Of a DNA stretch of 64,000 bases, positions 28,883 to 40,440 are shown in pieces. Under the pieces are notes generated by a model. It ran no database searches, had not been told where the DNA came from, and worked only from the letters and a program-made list of their open reading frames with translations. How positions within the stretch are numbered: position 1 is the first letter of the stretch; the number at the start of each line of letters is the position of its first letter. This stretch comes from Nansenia antarctica. Taxonomy: Eukaryota > Chordata > Actinopteri > Argentiniformes > Microstomatidae. The stretch is taken from positions 54,496,817 to 54,560,816 of the forward strand of contig OZ022342.1 of the NCBI GenBank assembly GCA_963989245.1, given 5' to 3'. The position numbers and the translations under genes were made by a program.

Positions 28883-31777
28883 CCTCGCTCCAGGTGATGA
28901 TGTCATCAGGGTCAGGGGGCACGCCCTTCCAGAGGGAGGTGTCTTTGGGGTACTCCTGGTCGGGCCTCCTTTCCCCCCGCTGGGTCTCGTCGAACCTCCA
29001 GAACTCTCCGGCACTGAAGAGGTAGGTCTTGCCGTTGTGGGCCCAGATGAAGGCGCTGTCGACCCGCTCGACCGGCTGGCCCGCCCTGGTCCTCATCCCC
29101 CACTCTGCCACGGGCCGGGGGGAGTCTTGAAGAGCCCGGTTGTCGTTGAAGACCCAGTACTGAGCACCTGGGGCGGGGGGGGGGGGGGGGGGGGGGAGAG
29201 GAGAGGAAAGGATGGGGAAGGGGAAGGGGAAGGGGAAGGGGGAAAGAGAACAGGGGAGAGGAGAGCTTTAATAATAATAATAATTGTTATTATTATTGTT
29301 TTATTGCCATGCAATCAACTTGTCAGTCAATTGTTGGAATTTGGTATTTTATGCTCTAGGCAAGGGGTCAGCCATAGACGGCGACCCTGGAACAATTAGC
29401 TTCTGTATAGGGCTGTATAGGGCTTTATAGGGCTGTAGGTCTGTATTGGGCTTTATTGGGGAAACAGTCGTGGTCTTTTCTCACCAATGAAGAACACAAT
29501 GCGGCTGTCACTCTTCCTCTCGTAGACGGCATCGACCTTGTTGGTCCCCTGGGGCAGACCCATCCAGAAATTAGAGATCAGCGCCGGTCTGTGGGAAACC
29601 AGCGAACCGGGCCTCTGCACCCGCCAGAAGTGAGGACCTGGGTCAGACACAGGGAGACAGGGTCAGGGGTCAGGGTCAGACACAGGGAGACAGGGTCAGG
29701 GGTCAGGGTCAGACACAGGGAGACAGGGTCAGGGTTCACACAGACAGACAGGCAGACAGGCAGGCAGACAGGCAGACAAACCCCTGAAGAAGAACACCTC
29801 TCCTCTGATGTTGGCCACAGCATCAAACCCCCCCTCACAACGCTCCCGCAGAGAGGGGTCAGAGCTGGGGGGGGGCAGACAGAGGGTGACAGGATTACAA
29901 TTAATTGATGGCAGTGGTATTTACACATAGCAGGCTAACAACAGTCAGAGTCTGTCTCAAAATTATTATTATTAACATTATTATTATTGTTATTATTGTA
30001 ATTATTGTTATTATTATTATTATTTGTCTTGATTGTCTCTCTCCTCACTGTAGTGTGGGTCTGGGTGGTGGTAGGCTGGGCAGGTCCGGCCGGTTGGGAG
30101 ACCCTCCCCCACCACCAGAGGGGGCTGTAGGACTGCTCTTCTTCCCTGTGGAGGGCACAAACAACCATGAGGAAGTCGCAACGTTTCACCTGTTTCCTCA
30201 TCAGATATATCAGGAAGTCAAACTAGTGTAACGACCACAATGAAAAAGCAACTGGATTGGAGGAGACACAGATGATGACAGACACTGGAACCAGATGGAA
30301 CCAGACATAGTGTGAGTGTTGAGGTCAATTTACTCATCACAGTAATATAAAGATTCAGGAAGTGAAACGGACCCATTACATTCCATAAGGACATTAAACT
30401 ACTAATTTGGTGATGACACACATTAAGGCGATGTTTGAATAAACCCAAACACTGGGTCAGGGCTACCAGACCACCTCCACCACACTGGCTCTGTTTGTCC
30501 CTGCCGTGACGCCGTACCGTAGAGTGCCTGGATGGCCAGCTTGTCGTCCAGAGGGAGGCGATATGATTGGACGTTGCCCACGGAACCCTGGTAGTAGGGC
30601 CTCATGATTGAGGGATCAGAGGAGGAGTGAGACAGGCCGAGGGCGTGGCCAAACTCATGGACTGCCACCGTGAACAGGTCTGTGCTGCGGGGGTCGCCTA
30701 GGAGACCAGCAGGGGGAGGGACTTCACTCACACACACTCGACCAATCAGACGGTTAGTTGAAAGAGTCGTCCTTATAATATGATTCATACAGTCAACTAC
30801 ATTCAATATTTAACATTGAAGTCATTTAGCAAACACTTTTATCCGAAGTCACTAAAGTATCCAATTATCCATCCATCCCTCCCTCTACCCTCCATCCTTC
30901 CACCCACCCACCCATCCTCCTTACCTTCGAAGCTCCACGACTCGTCAAGTCCATTGACCTATCCATCCAACCATCCATCCCTCCATCCATCCATCCCTCC
31001 CTCCCTTCCTCCTTACCTTCGAAGCTCCACGACTCGTCGTCATCGAAGTGTGTATCCCCAGCGAGGGTGTCTCTCCCGGGGAAGAAGGCGTGTGCCAGCG
31101 TCCCCCCCTGACCGTCGAACGGGTAGCCGTCGTCATGGAGAGAGCGTGTGAATGACACCCTGATGTCGCCCCCTACCCCCTCCCCCTCCCGGTGGTCTGC
31201 GGTCAGCTGGGTGAATGTGAGGGGCGCCACGTCGCTCCAGGCCTGCAGGGCGGCGCCCAGGAGCCTCTCCACCAGGTCAGGGGGCAGCGAGGGGGACAGG
31301 GAGGGTGAGGGGTAGCTGTGGACGCTGGAGGACACAGAACCAACATCAGGTCAGGAGTTAGGGAGGGGTCAGGGGTCAGGGAGGGGGACAGGGAGGGGGA
31401 GGGGTAGCTGTGGACGCTGTGTGAGTGAGAGTGTTTCTATCTTGCTATGTGTGTTCGAGTGAGTGTTTGTGTTTGTTTTTGTTTGTGTGTGTGTGTGTGT
31501 GTGTGTTGGTGTTCACCTCCATGTCAGGTGTGTCCTGTCCCACTGCAGGCCTGACAGGGCGTATCTCTTCCTCCTCCTCTTCCTCATGTCCTCCGTCCCG
31601 TCCATGTCAGGAAGAGAACACCTGGGCGTCGACATCAGCTTCAGAGTCTTCCTGTCTGAACACACAGACAGACAGACAGACAGACAGACAGAGAGGCAAG
31701 CAGGCGGATAGACAGACGGACAGACAGGCAGGCAGACAGACAGACAGACAGGCAGGCATGCAGGCAGGCAGGCAGAC

Positions 31778-31808
<31 letters not shown>

Positions 31809-33920
31809 GGCAAGCAGGCGGATAGATAGACAGACAGACAGGCAGGCAGACAGACAGACAGACAGACAGGCAGGCAGACAGAGGCAGACAGACAGGCAAG
31901 CAGGCGGATAGACAGACAGAGGCAGACAGACAGGCAGGCAAGCAGGCAGGCAGGCAGACAGACAGACAGACAGGCAAGCAGGCGGATAGACAGACAGACA
32001 GACAGACAGACAGGCAGGCAGACAGACAGAGGCAGACAGACAGAGGCAGACAGACAGACAGAGACAGACAGGCAGGCAGACAGACAGAAAGGCAGACAGA
32101 CAGACAGCTTAAATTAACTCTCTGACATAGTTGGAAGTTACTTTGAGGTGATTTGTCCACAAATATTGTTGCCATGGGGTGGAGGGGCTACAGGTTAGGG
32201 GCTAGGGTCTAGGGGCTAGGAGCTATGGACTAGGGGGTAGGGGGTCGGGTCTAGGGACTAGGGGCTAGGGTATAGGATCTAGGGGCTAGGGACTAGGGGT
32301 AGTGGGTAGGGTCTAGGGCAGGGGTCGGCAATAGGCGGCCCGTGGGCCATTGCTGGCCCGTCACCAATAATATTTGGCCCAGCAGATTATTTTGAGAATC
32401 CACTTTTTATTTTTTTTATTTTTTTATAATAATATCGGACCGACAGTCCCACATATAGCGCCTATAATGTCCGAATAGAGAATCGAACTCCACCTGAATA
32501 ATGCTTATTGTACTTTTATCCATGTTGAGAGTGAATGACACAGGGACAGACAATCAGGCAGCAAGGTGCACCGAAGCGCACTGACGCTGAACCCCTCAGA
32601 GTGAATCATAAGCAGGTGGACAACGCGTCACGGTGCTGAAATAGCCGACATACCGTGTGTGGTTTGAACAAAATAACACGAGCTCAGTAAGCCATTCAAA
32701 CGTAATGTTTACGTATATGTGACTGCAACACACATATGAACAGTAACAACGCAAATTCTGTTTAATTTTCTGAAAAACATTGAAAACAAAATCGGCGCAA
32801 ACAAAAAGCATCTCCCATCGGTCAGTATTTGCTTGATATCTGGTGATATTGACGTCACTTTCATCCACAGGCAGTTCTCAAGGTTTTTATGCATCCATCG
32901 ATTCCTCTCGTGCGTCTTTATCGCATTCATTGACGAAAAGGACGACTCGCGTATAGAAAGGGAACATTGTGAGCATGGAAAATGTCTCTCACAACGGCTT
33001 TGCATTGATGAAACCCGGTAGGATGAACGTATAGTTCGCTGTCCATTCCTCTTTAAATGCCCTGTTTCCACCGTCAACTTTCCTCTTTAGACCTTTGGAG
33101 AGTGACATTATGTTTCTCTTGCTAGCAGGTTAAATGTTTGGCTAACTTCACCCGGCACGCAAACAACCAATCCAATAATAATAATAATAATGTGACCTTG
33201 TCTGGGAGGAGGGGGGAATAATTATCAGAATGAAACTATGTTACATAATTATTAGAATAAGTTAGGCTACGCTACATCGTCAGTCCACACATTTATTATT
33301 CAAAAATATGGAAAAGTGTGAAACTACGTTTCAACGTTGTTGAGAATCACAACACAAACTCGCTAATCAAGCCAAAATACTGCAACATAATGGATTGGAC
33401 AGCTACCTAGTTAACTAGAACACTACTTTACATTGTTAGCAGGTTCACAAAACAAGCTGTGTTAGTTGACTAGCGATGTGTACAGTCGAAAGAAAAGTCA
33501 AAGCATTAGAACGTGTCACATTTTTAAACAATCAATTACTTAAATTAGCCTTTGATTATGTTCGGGCCCGCCATCTAGTGGCTCAAAAAAAAATTGGCCC
33601 GAGGCCAAACCTAATTGCCGACCCCTGGTCTAGGGGCTAGGCACTAGGGACTATGGGGTAGGAGGTAGAGACTAGGGGCTAAAGGCTAGGGTCTAGGAGC
33701 TAGGGGGTAGAGGGTAAGGGGTAGGGACTAGGGTCTAGGGGGTAGGGTCCAGGGGGTAGGGTTAGGGGCTAATTTGTGATTGTTACCCAGTTTTCCTGTT
33801 TCCTGCAGCCCTCCGAACCTCTGCATAATGCGGATGGCCTTCTCGATGCCCTCCTTGGTCTGCAGGCGGCGGGTGCGGGGGTCGGGGGGGGGGGAGGTAC
33901 CCGTACCGGCTCAGCCAATC
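28883..33920 (-). CDS. mmp25: Matrix metalloprotease 25 (MT6-MMP) like, eight exons
   Basis: A membrane-type zinc endopeptidase of the extracellular matrix. Exons, transcription order: 33920-33787, 31655-31517, 31324-31017, 30697-30518, 30145-30049, 29864-29782, 29637-29485, 29167-28883. All have GT/AG borders and all phases agree, with no stop. Domains: peptidoglycan-binding-like prodomain (DWLSRYGYLPPPDP), cysteine switch PRCSLPD, furin site RKRRRKR before YALSG, catalytic domain with DGYPFDGQGGTLAHAFFPG and zinc site HEFGHALGLSH, Pro-rich hinge (LPPPRPTL), and hemopexin repeats (FDAVANIRGEVFFF, FWMGLPQGTNKVDAVYE, VDSAFIWAHNGKTYLF). The furin site followed by YALSG favours MMP25 over MMP17. 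The signal-peptide exon and the last hemopexin/GPI exon are not seen; below 28883 are transposons. It may be intact with long introns, or 3'-truncated. Confidence 0.88.
29168..29260. repeat. Poly-G run and GGGGAA repeat at a splice acceptor
   Basis: GGGGCGG is followed by more than 20 G, then AGAGGAGAGG and (GGGGAA)n. On the transcribed minus strand this is the C-rich polypyrimidine tract directly before the mmp25 exon at 29167. Confidence 0.85.
29641..29740. repeat. 33-bp tandem repeat in mmp25 intron
   Basis: Three copies of GGTCAGACACAGGGAGACAG plus GGTCAGG, followed by CAGACAGGCAGG units. Confidence 0.8.
30860..31016. repeat. CCAT-rich simple repeat with a copied exon end
   Basis: Between (CCAT)n blocks, TACCTTCGAAGCTCCACGACTCGTC at about 30925-30949 repeats 31015-31039, which is the last 23 bases of an mmp25 exon plus its GT donor (minus strand). 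Confidence 0.8.
31664..32108. repeat. CAGA/CAGG microsatellite in mmp25 intron
   Basis: About 445 bases of GACA and GGCA units with occasional GCGGATAGA spacers. It produces a false Cys/Leu-rich frame on the minus strand. Confidence 0.95.
32170..33775. repeat. CTAGGGG minisatellite, split by a hAT element
   Basis: GGGGCTAGGGTCTAGGG-type units lie at about 32190-32318 and resume at 33628-33775. The element at 32319-33627 separates them. Confidence 0.85.
32319..33627 (-). mobile_element. Non-autonomous hAT element with 8-bp target duplication
   Basis: Ends are CAGGGGTCGGCAA (32319-32331) and its exact complement TTGCCGACCCCTG (33615-33627). GTCTAGGG flanks both sides (32311-32318, 33628-33635). 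On the minus strand from about 33112 a transposase start is readable (MSLSKGLKRKVDGG, FKEEWTANYTFILP), as in GTF2I-repeat/DUF4371-type hAT proteins, but it soon shifts frame. Most of the transposase is deleted. It lies in an mmp25 intron. Confidence 0.92.
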
Positions 33921-35960
33921 CTGAGACAGACGAAGGGAAGCAGATGAATCACTGACCAACCGAATTCAGAGATTCTGATTTCAGCTGATTGTAAGTTTGA
34001 AAAATCTGACACCTCTGTCTCCCAATGGCGAAATTCAGTTAGAAGTTCCAAAAAACAAGATCCTATTTCTTGACCAACACAGCATTCGTAAAAAAAAAAA
34101 TATATATTTCAAGAGGTCTCATTCCTGATCGCTACTGATTAAACAAAGTAATTCCAACCTTTAGAAAGCTTGAATATTACATACTGGACCATTAATTTCC
34201 AATTTAAGCAGGAGAATTCCTGTAGGGAATCTCAAGACATAAAATAGAATTATCAGCCTACATTGTATACCTAGGAATATGTCACTATACAGAGAGAGAT
34301 GGAGAGAGAGAGAAATAGAGAGAGAGAATACACTAAAAAGATGGATACGCTTATTGATCATCTTTTTAATGTATTATTTGTTTGCTTGATTTGTCATTTC
34401 AATCATTTGACATATTAACCTTTACTGTTGGTGGTTTAGGGCTGGGTCTGTGTGCAGGTATTGTGTGCTAACCCACACCAACCACAACAGGAAGCGATAC
34501 CTTGCTTCCCCTTACCTCATCTCTCACATCCTGCTGTACCTCTGTTCTGAAAGCACATGCTACAACTGTCAGAACAAACTGCTGGTTCTAAAATGATCTA
34601 TCAGGCAGATCTCAGTGCAGGCAGACAGTATCACTTCTAGCTCCCTTAGTGTATCCAAGGGCGTGCCCCAGGGATCGGTCCTGGGACCACTCCTACTCAT
34701 GATAAAAAATCTACAGTTTTGGTCAAAAGGGTTAGGGTCAGGTTTAATGCAAATTTCCACTTCTATCCAATGTAGTCATGATATGACTTGATCTGGCCAC
34801 TATCAGGGTCTGTCCATGCTGCTCTCTTTCAAGCTGAAGAAATTATCAAAATGAGTTTTGTTAACACGTTTTCCAACAGCTTGTAAATCAGTGCCAATTA
34901 TGTTTCCGATGTTACACAATAAGTGCTGGTCTGAAAAAGTGTTATTTTAACCTCGATTACAACCATTTATAGTTATTTCAGTGGCAAAGTCTTTTTCTGT
35001 AAAAAAATATTTTTGTTGAAATAGGGTGATATTCTGGGCCAGATACTAACTAGTTGTGATATTACGTGGTCTGGCCATTATCGGGCTGGTCTGAATTCGT
35101 CCAGGCCCGTCGGTGCTTGCTTGGTCTGGGCTAATGTAATTCCAGGTCAAAGGTTTAGGGCAGATTCACAGGAAGTATGACCATATAAGGACAGTATCCT
35201 GAGACAGTATGGCTTTTTAAACAAAGGAATGTTACGTCATAAGACCCCCTCTTGCCAGGAGAATTTCTTACAGAACTATGCAGAGTCAAAAGGCAGATAA
35301 TAGGCTACAGGCCCATACTATAGTTCATGCATGTGTGTGTTAAGTAAAATATACCACACCAATATTTTTGTCCAATGTCCATGACTGTATATTATGTCCA
35401 TTGTTTTTGAATGGTAAAACTTTCAAACACATTTGGTGTTTCAAACAGTCTCTCAAACTCAACATCAAGAAAACTAAATGTGTGAAAACTCCAGTTGATA
35501 TGCTTCATTTAATACACGTCCTGAATGTTTACAGATATGCTCCATAGGCCATAAGGTTGGACCTTAAACTAGGACCGCGGCGGATCGCGACCTTATTCAA
35601 TCGCGATGAGGTGTGCTTCAGCACTATGATAGTTTAACATAGAGAAGAGTGTACTGACGCACAAAGATCGCTGGAGGGCGATGTCACACAAGGCCGTCTG
35701 CCAGGCTCCGACGTCTTTTTCCCAGAATGCATTTCGCACCGGCAAGCAGAAGGCGATTTGAATCCTCCATTTTTTTTCCAAAAAAAAAAAAGCTGTAATT
35801 TTGCCTTTACAAGTGTTACCACACAGGCAAGTGTTATGTCATTTTATGACGTTTTAGTATGTTTTCAGGTGAGAAAGTACCAATATATATTCCCAAAATG
35901 TGTCCAGTTTATCAAAATAACCCGTATATCTCCTCTGACGATTTTCGTCGTCGAATTCGC
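33921..35960. other. Non-coding stretch upstream of the visible mmp25 exons
   Basis: No signal-peptide exon could be identified. It holds a small LINE scrap at 34640-34712 and AGAGAG-type simple repeats near 34280-34330; nothing else was recognised. Confidence 0.5.
34640..34712 (+). mobile_element. LINE reverse transcriptase scrap
   Basis: Translation GVPQGSVLGPLLLM (from about 34660) is the conserved RT block before the catalytic YADD of LINEs. Only about 70 bases remain recognisable. Confidence 0.7.
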
Positions 35961-35962
35961 TA

Positions 35963-36105
35963 GCATGCGTTCGTAAATTCGCCCTGGAAATCTGGTCAGC
36001 ACCCATGGAATGCCTCTTGTCCAATCAAATTACCTGGTCCCTTTATGACGTTGAACCCGGTGTGCGCTCCGGCGCTCTCATAGCGAATTTACGAACGCAC
36101 CATGC
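35963..36105. mobile_element. Foldback MITE
   Basis: GCATGCGTTCGTAAATTCGC (35963-35982) pairs with GCGAATTTACGAACGCACCATGC (36083-36105). About 100 bases separate the arms. There is no coding content. Confidence 0.7.
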
Positions 36106-36126
36106 GGTTTCACTTTCATTCATAAC

Positions 36127-37815
36127 ATTATGATACTAGACTAGCACATATGATACTAGACTAGCATATATGATACTAGACTAGCACATATGATACTAGA
36201 CTAGCACATATGATACTAGACTAGCATATATGATACTAGACTATGATACTAGACTAGCACATATGATACTAGACTAGCATATATGATACTAGACTATGAT
36301 ACTAGACTAGCATATATGATACTAGACTAGCATGATACTAGACTAGCATTATGATACTAGACTAGCATATATGATACTAGACTAGCATGATACTAGACTA
36401 GCATTATGATACTAGACTAGCACATATGATACTAGACTATGATACTAGACTAGCACATATGATACTAGACTAGCATATATGATACTAGACTATGATACTA
36501 GACTAGCATATACAGGCACGCGGGAAGGTATTTTGACTGGGGGTGCTGAGGTGCTGTCTATATACGCTACAGGGAAAAAAATTGCCAGGGAAAAAATTAT
36601 AACGATTTCTCTCCCTCCCTCCCTCCCTCCCTCTCGCTGATTGCTCGTTCGCTCACACGCACACAGTGGCATAACGACGGGCCCCAATGCACCGGCAATA
36701 ATAGTTAAGCACGCACCCACACACTACAACGACGTAACGTAAAATATTTTACCAACAATGTGTTGGAATTTACAGTAATTTCCACTCAGCTCACAGTGTC
36801 CCACAATGTCCACAAACATGATGTTGACCATTATTACAGACAGCACTCCATGTCGATTGTTATTGCCTCTTAACGGAAGCCCTTCGCTGCCGAAGAATCG
36901 GATGGATCTGAATATCAGTTCTAATACGTTTCTGGCCGTCTGTTGCTCTTTCTCAACAACGTCCGACAGTAGAGCATTAATGGGAGTGTTGTTAAGCGAA
37001 GCAAGCAACTGCATCAGCATCTTCTTCCAACTCCACTTCAATTGTTCTGGCTGATTTAGCATTTTTGCTAAAGAACTCAGAGATTCCCTAGCAAGATATG
37101 ACCATGTGATCACTAACATTAAAACTAACAAACACATTTTTACATTTATTACAAAAAACACATTTATTTTTATTCCCAAAAGCAACAATAGTTATTATAT
37201 TGTTTTAACTTATTGTTTGAATAATATTTTTATTTTTAAAATTCAGGCAGGAGGAGCTCCTTCTGCCTGCCGCTAGGGGGTGCTGCAGCACCCTCAGCAC
37301 CCCTCTTCCCGCGTCCCTGAGCATATATGATACTAGACTAGCATATATGATACTAGACTAGCATATATGATACTAGACTAGCATATATGATACTAGACTA
37401 GCACATATGATACTAGACTAACAAATATGATACTAAACTAGCACATATGATACTAGACTATGATACTAGACTATGATACTAGACTAGCACATGATACTAG
37501 ACTATGATACTAGACTAGCATATATGATACTAGACTATGATACTAGACTAGCATATATGATACTAGACTAGCATATATGATACTAGACTAGCATATATGA
37601 TACTAGACTAGCACATATGATACTAGACTATGATACTAGACTAGCATATACAATACTAGACTGACATATATGATACTAGACTAGCACATAATACTAGACT
37701 AGCACATATGATACTAGACTAGCATATATGATAGTAGACTAGCATATATGATACTAGACTATGATACTAGACTAGCATATATGATACTAGACTAGCATAT
37801 ACGATACTAGACTAC
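36127..37815. repeat. Satellite of TGATACTAGACTAGCATA units, interrupted
   Basis: A 20-bp unit with 14-16 bp short variants fills 36127-36512 and 37320-37815. The two blocks were one array before the element at 36513-37319 inserted. Confidence 0.95.
36513..37319 (-). mobile_element. hAT deletion derivative inside the satellite
   Basis: Left end CAGGCACGCGGGAAGG and right-end complement CAGGGACGCGGGAAGA form imperfect terminal repeats. AGCATATA flanks both sides (36505-36512, 37320-37327). A minus-strand frame at about 36850-37070 (NVLELIFRSIRFFGSEGLPLRG) matches the N-terminal half of DUF4371-type hAT transposases. The satellite also contains AGCATATA by itself, so the duplication is supportive rather than decisive. 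Confidence 0.85.
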
Positions 37816-38545
37816 TAGACTAGCATACCTCACTAAATACAGTAATGTGTAACCCACTGTAGATTTCATATGGCCGTGCAAATAGTGTATAGTACTGTCT
37901 TGAGCATTTTCAGGTAGTGTCACCAAGATCTGACTTTTTTGCATTGGAAAACACTTACAGAGTGAACTGTCATAATGAAAACATGACAAAGCCATTTGAC
38001 TATCTTGTTCATAAACAATGGTGTCAGGACTTTTCATTTTGATGACACTGACAACTGTTGTGCAAATGTTAATAGTGATGTGAGAAATGCACCAAAGCGA
38101 CTGAGAAAACTGTATTATACACAACAGTGTTGTGTTGTGTATATGTGAGTGAGACTGTGGTCTACAGTGATATACAGAAAAAACATTATATACAATATTG
38201 TACATATATTTTTGTTGTCAGGACTTGTTTAGTTATTGTCATTTCGCAGAGTCACCTCAATAAAGCAAATGAACAAATGGAACATTTGCGAACAGTTCTG
38301 TAACAAAACGCTGTTACGTTTCCTCACACATGTGTAAGTGGAAATCCTTGGCCTTTCCTGTGGTCCTCGTAAATAAACCAGAATAACTCGTTTCTAAAGT
38401 CAGTTCCATTCACTTGATATAATGGTTGAAGCATGGGGGATGGTAATCTTATTCTTCTTGATAGTCGCAGATCAGCCAAACAAAGGATTTCCATCCCCCA
38501 CACCTCCCAAGGGGAGCCAAGCGGGTTTCAAACACGGCTCTCAAG
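37816..38545. other. Spacer, possible BEL element flank
   Basis: Minus-strand open frame 37807-38205 has no family resemblance. The part next to 38547 could be continuation of the BEL/Pao element, but no further pol motif was seen. Confidence 0.35.
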
Positions 38546-38546
38546 C

Positions 38547-39467
38547 TTACAGCAGTTTTAGGGGCTGACAGGCTGACATTACAGGCAGGGCTAAATTCAA
38601 AGGATCTAAAACAATTGTGGCTTGTTTTTCAATGAAGCCAACAAGGTCTTTGAATTTAGCCCTGCCATGACTAATCTCAAGTATATTGCAGGCAATAGAC
38701 CTCCATTTATCCCTATACTTGTAGGGCAACTTAGAAACAATAAGCCTGAGGTTTGATGGGCTATCAAGCTCTTCCAGATAGTGCAAGTCTTGCATGGCAT
38801 TGTTGCATCCTCTCAAATACAGTGCATAGGCCTGTAGTGACTTTCCATCTTCAGCCTTTATGCTTGGCCAGTTCAAGGCTTTTTCCATGTAGGCACTGGT
38901 TATCTTGATTTCATTTCCAAAGTTCTTTTCAAGTAGCTTCTTAGCTTCAGCATAGCCTCTGTCTGCTTGCATATGCATGCAGCTACGCACCAAGTCTCGT
39001 GACTGTCCAGTGGTGTACTGTTCCAGGAAATAAAGCCTGTCTGGATTGCTACTTGTCTTGTCCTCAATACAATGTTCAAAAGCACGCATAAAGGGTAGGA
39101 AATTCATTGGGTCTCCATCAAATGTATTCATTTCCCTCACAGGAAGTAAAGCACGTTTCTGCTGAGTAAGAAGGATATCAGCGATGTCATGTTTTTGCTC
39201 TACATTGGACATGGTGTCTTGATTGATAAGATTATCAATTGTTGACTGATTATTCATTGTTGACATTTGATCATGTTCTCTTTTACTGTGCAATGTGTTA
39301 GTAGGCTTTGGATGCTGCCTTTGAATAACAACCTTTTGAAGTGGGGTTTTAGGCACTGTTCCTATATTAGCATATTCAACCGGTGATTGTTCAAGATTCA
39401 TAGACACAGATTGTCCCTTTTGCATATCATCATAATAGGCATTCGTGTCATCACGTTCTTTACACAT
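38547..39467 (-). CDS. BEL/Pao retrotransposon gag-like protein
   Basis: A 306-residue ORF with true ATG at 39465-39467. The core LPVREMNTFDGDPMNFLPFM and RLYFLEQYTTGQSRDLVRSC is the DUF1759 gag domain of BEL/Pao elements. No zinc knuckle, protease or RT follows, so the element is truncated or split after gag. No LTR or primer site was identified. Confidence 0.7.
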   Translation of the reverse strand: MCKERDDTNAYYDDMQKGQSVSMNLEQSPVEYANIGTVPKTPLQKVVIQRQHPKPTNTLHSKREHDQMSTMNNQSTIDNLINQDTMSNVEQKHDIADILLTQQKRALLPVREMNTFDGDPMNFLPFMRAFEHCIEDKTSSNPDRLYFLEQYTTGQSRDLVRSCMHMQADRGYAEAKKLLEKNFGNEIKITSAYMEKALNWPSIKAEDGKSLQAYALYLRGCNNAMQDLHYLEELDSPSNLRLIVSKLPYKYRDKWRSIACNILEISHGRAKFKDLVGFIEKQATIVLDPLNLALPVMSACQPLKLL

Positions 39468-40440
39468 TACATAACCAAGATTTATTTTGCAATCACAACA
39501 ATGTCAACACAATCACAACAGAATCTTATTTAATCCAATCAGGTTGTATATATAATCTATATATATAATCTATATATTGGTTTCAATATACCTCCATAGC
39601 AGTCTACAGTCTAATTTAGCTATTACATTATGAGAACATCAGTATTTTTACGCCTTTGGTTGTATTGTCTGAACGAACATTGATTGGGAGACATACTGTA
39701 CAGTTTATCATTTTCATAACTGTCTGCACATATACATATCTTATTTTGATTGTTATTGTAGCCTATATATAAACACAAATATCAGTCTTATGCACTGTGT
39801 CTCATTCAGCACTGAAGCCTGAATTTGAGCACAGTGTGTGCCCCCTTGCTACCTCTGCTGATATAAAAGAGAATTGCAGGCTTGGAGAAAAAGATGGCAG
39901 CCACAAATACACAGACACACACAGAAATACTGCTAAAACGCTTTATACTAACTCGATTTTGAAAATGTAAAAATGCTGGGTGGTAGAACGCACATATCTA
40001 GGAAAAGTCATGAAAGGAGGGTCCTGAAATGTGATCGAGTGCAAAGGTAGAATTTTTTTGGTACTCACTGGTGCTGTTTAACACCTCACGGCTGTTCTAG
40101 TGTTAAGAAGAGCTCCAACACTGATGCAGGTGAGAGGGTTTTCTGTTTACTTCTCCCTGTAGAAGTCCCTATGTTGATTATTTGAAGACTTGTTTGATGA
40201 GAAGAAGAAAAATGCCTTTCATTCCATTAAACATCCAATCACAGACAATGATAATGACTTGAACATCATTCCAATATCCACATGCTAACATTCATTATGA
40301 ATGCAAGGCTGGGAAATGACTCCATCATGGTATGCTAGTGTGAATATTGTAACACAACCATTGATTGTCTTAATGTACTACAGACTAAATGTCATAGGTG
40401 GCAATAAAACCCCAGAATCCTCTCTGTTTGGTTCTTTTAG
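39468..40440. other. Non-coding spacer
   Basis: AT-rich, with TATATATAATC duplications near 39550-39575. No gene signal apart from the acceptor TTCTTTTAG ending at 40440. Confidence 0.5.

Noticed and set aside
31664..32108. CRISPR-like array
   Set aside because: Units are 4 bp simple repeats without unique spacers, in a vertebrate intron.
31513..32175. Long Cys/Leu-rich ORF on the minus strand
   Set aside because: It is a translation of the CAGA/CAGG microsatellite running into an mmp25 exon.
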